This document shows, in pieces, positions 59,862 to 64,000 of a stretch of DNA of 64,000 bases. Under the pieces are notes generated by a model, which saw only the letters and a list, made by a program, of their open reading frames with translations, searched no databases and was not told the origin of the DNA. The stretch lies in contig NZ_LXTW01000001.1 of assembly GCF_001679005.1 (NCBI RefSeq), positions 144,429-208,428 on the forward strand. Direction: 5' to 3'. This DNA comes from Moraxella nonliquefaciens. GTDB lineage: Bacteria > Pseudomonadota > Gammaproteobacteria > Pseudomonadales > Moraxellaceae. Positions within the stretch are counted from its first letter, which is position 1. Every line of letters starts with the position of its first letter. The position numbers and the translations under genes are program-made.

Positions 59862-60908
59862 TTACAAGAATGCGTCTGGCTGTTTGGCGTAGACACGTGC
59901 TGTCTCTTTGGTGATGGTACGAGATGCTACTAGGTTTTTTAATGTCTGGTCAAGGGTAATCATGCCCTCGCCTGCCCCTGTTTGAATGGCAGAGTACATT
60001 TGGGCGATTTTGTTTTCACGAATCAAGTTACGAATGGCAGGCGTGCCAAGCATGATTTCATGAGCTGCCACACGACCACCTCCGACTTTTTTAAGTAGGG
60101 CTTGCGAGATGACCGCTTGTAGTGATTCAGAGAGCATCGCACGAATCATGTCTTTTTCGGCGGCAGGGAATACGTCAATCACACGGTCAATGGTTTTGGC
60201 AGCGGAGTTGGTGTGCAGTGTGCCAAATACTAAGTGTCCTGTCTCGGCAGCGGTCAAGGCAAGGCGAATGGTCTCCAAATCACGCATCTCACCGACCAAG
60301 ATGATGTCAGGATCCTCACGCAGTGCTGAACGTAGTGCAGCATCAAAGCCTAGGGTATCACGGTGTACCTCACGTTGGTTTACAAGCGACTTTTTGGATT
60401 CATGGACAAATTCAATGGGGTCTTCAATGGTTAGGATATGCTCTTTACGGCTTTCGTTGATGTAGTTAATCATGGCGGCCAGTGTGGTTGATTTACCAGA
60501 GCCTGTTGGACCTGTCACCAGTACCACGCCACGTTTAAAGTCGGAGACCTTTTTAAAGACAGGACCCATGCCCAAATCTTCCATGGTCAAAACCTTAGAT
60601 GGAATGGTACGAAATACCGCACCAGCACCACGGTTTTGGTTAAAAGCGTTCACACGAAAGCGAGCCAAGCCTGGAATCTCAAATGAGAAGTCAGTTTCTA
60701 AAAATTCTTCGTAGTCGGCACGCTGTTTGTCATTCATGATGTCATAGATGAGCTTATGTACCGTAGAATGATCCATCTCTGGGGTGTTGATACGCACCAC
60801 CTCACCATCCACACGAATCATGGGAGGTAGTCCTGCTGATAGGTGCAAGTCGGATGCTTTGTTTTTTACCACAAAACGCAGTAGGTCTTCAATGCTAGGA
60901 ACTGCCAT
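59862..60908 (-). CDS. pilT: Type IV pilus retraction ATPase PilT
   Basis: 348 residues with LHLSAGLPPMIRVDGEV at the start, Walker A GPTGSGKSTT, Asp box LTIEDPIEFVHESK, Walker B IILVGEMRDLET and His box TGHLVFGTLHTNSAAK, plus the C-terminal AIRNLIRENK motif. The hexamer depolymerises type IV pili for twitching motility and DNA uptake. The operon runs leftward into pilU. Confidence 0.96.
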   Translation of the reverse strand: MAVPSIEDLLRFVVKNKASDLHLSAGLPPMIRVDGEVVRINTPEMDHSTVHKLIYDIMNDKQRADYEEFLETDFSFEIPGLARFRVNAFNQNRGAGAVFRTIPSKVLTMEDLGMGPVFKKVSDFKRGVVLVTGPTGSGKSTTLAAMINYINESRKEHILTIEDPIEFVHESKKSLVNQREVHRDTLGFDAALRSALREDPDIILVGEMRDLETIRLALTAAETGHLVFGTLHTNSAAKTIDRVIDVFPAAEKDMIRAMLSESLQAVISQALLKKVGGGRVAAHEIMLGTPAIRNLIRENKIAQMYSAIQTGAGEGMITLDQTLKNLVASRTITKETARVYAKQPDAFL

Positions 60909-61076
60909 GGATTTGCCTTAAAAGTGAATAAATTGAGTAGATTATGGGGTTATTATACAATATTTTATCTTGCCATTAAAGCACGTCGCACCAGATATTA
61001 CAAGTTGCTTTATGCCAAAGTTTGTGCCATTTGTGGGGGTTTTTCTGCTAAAATATAAAGATTTTAGGAGTAGAAT

Positions 61077-61775
61077 ATGACACAAATATCCCATCATGCA
61101 ACATCAAACGCACTTATCAGACACCATATGGCAGTCAAAGAGCGTCTTTGTGCCATCAATGACCAATATCAAATCCACCCCAAAGCGGTGCTACTTGCCG
61201 TCTCAAAAACCAGACCATCATCGGACATTGCCACGTTGTATCAGGCAGGACAAGGTGATTTTGGTGAAAATTACTTACAAGAGGCCTTGATAAAAATGAG
61301 CGAACTGGCACATTTACCAATAACGTGGCACTACATCGGACACATTCAGCGAAACAAAACCAAAGACATTGCCACACATTTTGACTGGGTGCAGACCGTG
61401 GAGCGAGATATTATTGCTAAGCGTCTCAATGACCAACGCCCCGATGAACTGCCACCTCTTAACGTACTCATTCAAATTAATATTGATGATGAGATGAGCA
61501 AATCAGGCTGTCATATAGACGAATTGGATGAGCTCATTAAAGTCATCATAAGTTTGCCAAAACTGACTTTGCGAGGGCTTATGATTATCCCAAATAAAGA
61601 CGGTACAGATGCTTTTGTGCGTACCAAGGCACTGTTTGACGACATCAAAGCACGTTTTAATTTAGCTCAATTTGATACCTTATCCATGGGCATGAGTGGC
61701 GATATGGAACAGGCACTGGCACATGGTTCAACCATGGTGCGAGTGGGGACGGCGATATTTGGCAAGCGAGATTAG
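61077..61775 (+). CDS. YggS-like PLP homeostasis protein
   Basis: 232 residues with the PLP-binding Lys in LLAVSKTRPSS (near 42) and segments FGENYLQEAL, WHYIGHIQRNKTK, VQTVER and LSMGMSGDMEQALAHGSTMVRVGTAIFG. It binds pyridoxal phosphate without known enzyme activity and controls B6 levels. It is divergent from pilT. AGGAGTAG precedes the ATG. Confidence 0.93.
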   Translation: MTQISHHATSNALIRHHMAVKERLCAINDQYQIHPKAVLLAVSKTRPSSDIATLYQAGQGDFGENYLQEALIKMSELAHLPITWHYIGHIQRNKTKDIATHFDWVQTVERDIIAKRLNDQRPDELPPLNVLIQINIDDEMSKSGCHIDELDELIKVIISLPKLTLRGLMIIPNKDGTDAFVRTKALFDDIKARFNLAQFDTLSMGMSGDMEQALAHGSTMVRVGTAIFGKRD

Positions 61776-61789
61776 CACTGACAATCATC

Positions 61790-62350
61790 TTATAACACCG
61801 AACGGGCGTCTTTGGTGATTTTTTCAATCAAGGCTTTGGCACGTTCATTAGCCAAAATCTGATTTTTACGGTCGTTATTTAGGCTCTGACATTGGTCATA
61901 TAGCTCCAAACAGGTCAGCACCAACAGTTCTTCATTGCTGGGGTTTTTGCCTTTGATGGCACGGCGAAGTTCACGGATTTTATCATTAATGTATGTGCCT
62001 GCTTGTTCTAGCTGTGCCACCTCATCAATAGGGCAGGTAATGCGATGCGATGACCCTGCAATACTCAAATCAACCACTTTAAAATTCGGTTTATCCGCCT
62101 TGTTGGTGGTTTTGGTTGGAGCTTTGGGCGTGTTAGGCATGGGGACGGCGGAGGTTGTATCATCTGTATTGCGATGATTTTGGTCAAGATTTTGACTTTG
62201 TTTTGGCGGATGATTTGTCTTGTGATGTGTTTTTTGTTCAGAAGTGTCATTTGAAGTGTCATTTGACTGCTCTGGGGCAGATGTCTTGTGTGATGGGCTA
62301 ACCTTGATGTTGGTTTTGGTACCAAATTTGATGGCAGAATGAATGTTCAT
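61790..62350 (-). CDS. zapA: ZapA-like cell division protein with long N-terminal extension
   Basis: 186 residues. The C-terminal part (about 90-186) is a ZapA domain: VVDLSIAGSSHRITCPIDEVAQLEQAGTYINDKIRELR followed by an ELYDQCQSLNN coiled coil, which crosslinks FtsZ filaments. The first 90 residues are low in complexity, rich in Thr, Gln, His, Asn and Lys with imperfect repeats (SNDTSNDTSE). Normal ZapA proteins are only about 100 residues long, so the extension is unusual. Confidence 0.85.
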   Translation of the reverse strand: MNIHSAIKFGTKTNIKVSPSHKTSAPEQSNDTSNDTSEQKTHHKTNHPPKQSQNLDQNHRNTDDTTSAVPMPNTPKAPTKTTNKADKPNFKVVDLSIAGSSHRITCPIDEVAQLEQAGTYINDKIRELRRAIKGKNPSNEELLVLTCLELYDQCQSLNNDRKNQILANERAKALIEKITKDARSVL

Positions 62351-62369
62351 GGGTGTGTCCTTGTTTTAT

Positions 62370-62732
62370 TTAATAATTTTGGTTATCAATTTTACTAAGC
62401 CATGTTTGAATGACTTCGGCACGGCTGATGGCAAGAGCATTTTTTTGGTTAAGCTCGTTGTTTTCTTTGGTTAAACGCTCGTTATCTTGACCAAGCTCAT
62501 CTAGGCGGCTGTTTAGCTCATCTTGGGCGGACAGTAATTCTTTGACACGTGCATGCAAGCTGCTGTTTTCGTCTTTAATTTGGCTGATTTTAAGTTGCAA
62601 CTGACTGATTTGGTTAGGGCTGTCATCATGTGCCAATTTATGTTTAAGATTGGCAAGTTCGGTAGCAGTGATGTTATAGCGTGCTTTTAGCTCGGAGACG
62701 GTCTGTTCTAAGAGTTGTAATTGGGTTAGCAT
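62370..62732 (-). CDS. ZapB-like coiled-coil protein, 120 aa
   Basis: The protein is almost entirely heptad coiled coil (LEQTVSELKARYNITATELANLKHKL and LNSRLDELGQDNERLTKENNELNQK), ending in a short tail. It lies upstream of zapA in one unit, the place where proteobacteria often encode small coiled-coil proteins of the TIGR02449/ZapB type that bind ZapA. Function inferred. Confidence 0.75.
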   Translation of the reverse strand: MLTQLQLLEQTVSELKARYNITATELANLKHKLAHDDSPNQISQLQLKISQIKDENSSLHARVKELLSAQDELNSRLDELGQDNERLTKENNELNQKNALAISRAEVIQTWLSKIDNQNY

Positions 62733-62885
62733 GGGTATTCCTAGGATGGTGAGACGATAAGCGATTACCAGAGAGCTGATGTGTGGTCTGTTATTGTAGC
62801 ATGAGATGTTAAAAATACAAAACGCCCTTGACTTTTATCAAAATGATGGCATTTAAAGGACAATTTAAGCAACAGCGAGAACCTT

Positions 62886-63533
62886 ATGAATGATGATTTG
62901 TCAGGATTTAATGATTGGACAGAAGCATTTAGCACATGGACGGATGTCTCTATCAGTGAATTGCATGGTCTTATGAGTGCCTTGATGATGGCATGTTACC
63001 CCACGGATGTGGCAGGATGGTCAGCGATATTAACCGAGCTTAGCTTTACCTTGCCTGATGAGCGGGCGATACAGCTTTTGGTAGAGTATGGTGAAGATGT
63101 CAGTTTTGCCCTAAAAGATAAAGATGATGCCTATGGCTATGAGCCATTGGTGCCTGATGATGAACATGAGTTGTCCGAGCGTTTTTTGGCATTAAAAGAC
63201 TGGGCAGGTGGCTTTATCACAGGGCTTGGTGTGGCAGAGATGACCCTAACAGATGATGAGCGTGAGCAAGTCTCTGACCTTGCCAAAATCGCCAGCATTC
63301 GCCCTGATGCAGAAGATGAATTTGATGGCGACGAAGCGGAGTATCTGTATTTGTTTGAATTTGCTCGCATGGTGCCCGTGAGTCTGTCCAACCGCAAACG
63401 CAAAAACATGGCGGATCTGTCTATTATCAAAGGCTTATCCCCTGACCGTCTCACCGCCAGCGAAGTCCAAAAAGCACAACAAGCCAAAAAAGAGATGCCA
63501 TTTACCTTTGATGCGATGGATAAAAAGCAGTAG
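62886..63533 (+). CDS. UPF0149/YgfB-family protein
   Basis: 215 residues. The N-terminal SISELHGLMSALMMACYP and the later LALKDWAGGFITGLGVAEM match the YecA/YgfB (UPF0149) family. The C-terminal 30 residues are a basic, Lys-rich tail not typical of the family. Its divergent position to the zapA unit is common in gammaproteobacteria. Role unknown. Confidence 0.85.
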   Translation: MNDDLSGFNDWTEAFSTWTDVSISELHGLMSALMMACYPTDVAGWSAILTELSFTLPDERAIQLLVEYGEDVSFALKDKDDAYGYEPLVPDDEHELSERFLALKDWAGGFITGLGVAEMTLTDDEREQVSDLAKIASIRPDAEDEFDGDEAEYLYLFEFARMVPVSLSNRKRKNMADLSIIKGLSPDRLTASEVQKAQQAKKEMPFTFDAMDKKQ

Positions 63534-63765
63534 GCGGATTTAATCAGCAGAATTAAAATCAGCCAATCCGATATGGGTACAAATTACAATTTAATCAAAA
63601 ACATCCATCAAATGGGCATGATTATCATGTCCTTTTATTTTTATATAAATAATAAAATGTCATATGCCATTTTGATAAAAACCTATCATAAAAACCTATT
63701 AAGCTTAAAGGATGGTTTTGCATTTTTAAAATACTCTTTATTGTTTATCTTTAAAAAATAGAATA
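63534..63765. other. AT-rich spacer without a recognised gene
   Basis: The stretch between the YgfB-like gene and the alcohol dehydrogenase fragment has one short open frame rich in Tyr, Phe and Lys with no ribosome site. It appears to be non-coding or eroded sequence. Confidence 0.4.
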
Positions 63766-64000
63766 AAGGGCGATAAAGTCATCATCTCGTGCGTGTCTCG
63801 CTGTGGCTCGTGCCAAAATTGCCAAAAACAGCTTTACGCTCATTGCCATGCTGATGGTGGTTGGATTATGGGGTTTATTTTCTATATCAAATCATTGTCA
63901 AGCAGTGCAAAATTACTGTTTGGTGCAACCTATTGGCTAGGGCAATTTAGTTGGAATTTTGCATTTGTATTTGCAATATTAGCCATAAAATTTATCTACG
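63766..64000 (+). pseudogene. Fragment of a zinc-dependent alcohol dehydrogenase gene
   Basis: Frame KGDKVIISCVSRCGSCQNCQ followed by KQLYAHCHADGGWIMG is the structural zinc-binding stretch of medium-chain alcohol or formaldehyde dehydrogenases. No N-terminal part or start lies upstream, so the gene is truncated. After about 63,873 the same frame stays open to the window edge but becomes hydrophobic and membrane-like (LLFGATYWLGQFSWNFAFV), so the two parts seem joined by a deletion. Confidence 0.65.

Noticed and set aside
63573..63761. 62-codon frame after the YgfB-like gene
   Set aside because: It has no ribosome site, unusual composition and no recognisable protein pattern.

Overview
The window joins two kinds of DNA. 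Positions 1 to about 36,060 are an AT-rich prophage whose left end lies outside the window. From about 36,068 to 64,000 is chromosome of a gammaproteobacterium. The chromosomal genes (Na+-translocating NADH:quinone reductase operon, twitching ATPases PilT and PilU, Fur, BamE, cytochrome c4-like protein, APH-type homoserine kinase) and the moderate base composition fit Moraxellaceae, most likely Moraxella. The species cannot be fixed from this sequence.

The prophage resembles phage N4 (Schitoviridae type) in gene content. A leftward late block (1-7757) encodes major capsid protein, scaffold-like protein, portal, adaptor, a large terminase interrupted by an intein, and a putative small terminase. 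A rightward early/replication block (8740-33793) encodes many tiny early proteins, a T7-like RNA polymerase split in two parts as in N4 RNAP II, a MoxR-like ATPase with a metallopeptidase/VWA partner, a helicase, family A DNA polymerase, Nudix protein, ThyX, PD-(D/E)XK nuclease, DUF3987-type primase/helicase, a RecA-fold ATPase, a single-stranded DNA-binding protein and a RuvC-like nuclease. A leftward lysis/tail block (21917-24596) is embedded in it. A tyrosine recombinase (33943-34821) and decayed small genes lead to tRNA-Leu(GAG), the probable integration target. N4 itself is lytic, so an integrase-bearing relative is notable.

Five intergenic sites carry a DNA hairpin with a 3-base loop and a stem of at least 5 bp. 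In all five the loop centre is exactly 11 bases upstream of GTGG. This geometry is that of N4 virion RNA polymerase promoters, and it suggests a virion polymerase gene left of the window. A transcript from one of these sites would begin just before a pseudoknotted RNA that recurs near the right end of the prophage with compensating base changes. Another site would drive an RNA of about 80 nt ending in a strong terminator.

The chromosomal part reads, in order: tRNA-Leu, small hypothetical genes, nqrFEDCBA (leftward), a CopD-like membrane protein, a DUF3025 protein, bamE, an RnfH-like protein, an NSS-type transporter, a cytochrome c, engB, rsmI, a YqeY-like protein, a threonine aldolase, a YihY/BrkB protein, a ferredoxin, a DUF4298 protein, a U32-family trhP-like gene, thrB, two orphan genes, a YafJ-like amidotransferase, fur with an upstream Fur-box-like palindrome, pilU/pilT, a YggS-like PLP protein, zapA-like and zapB-like genes, a YgfB-family gene, and a fragment of a zinc alcohol dehydrogenase gene at the right edge.
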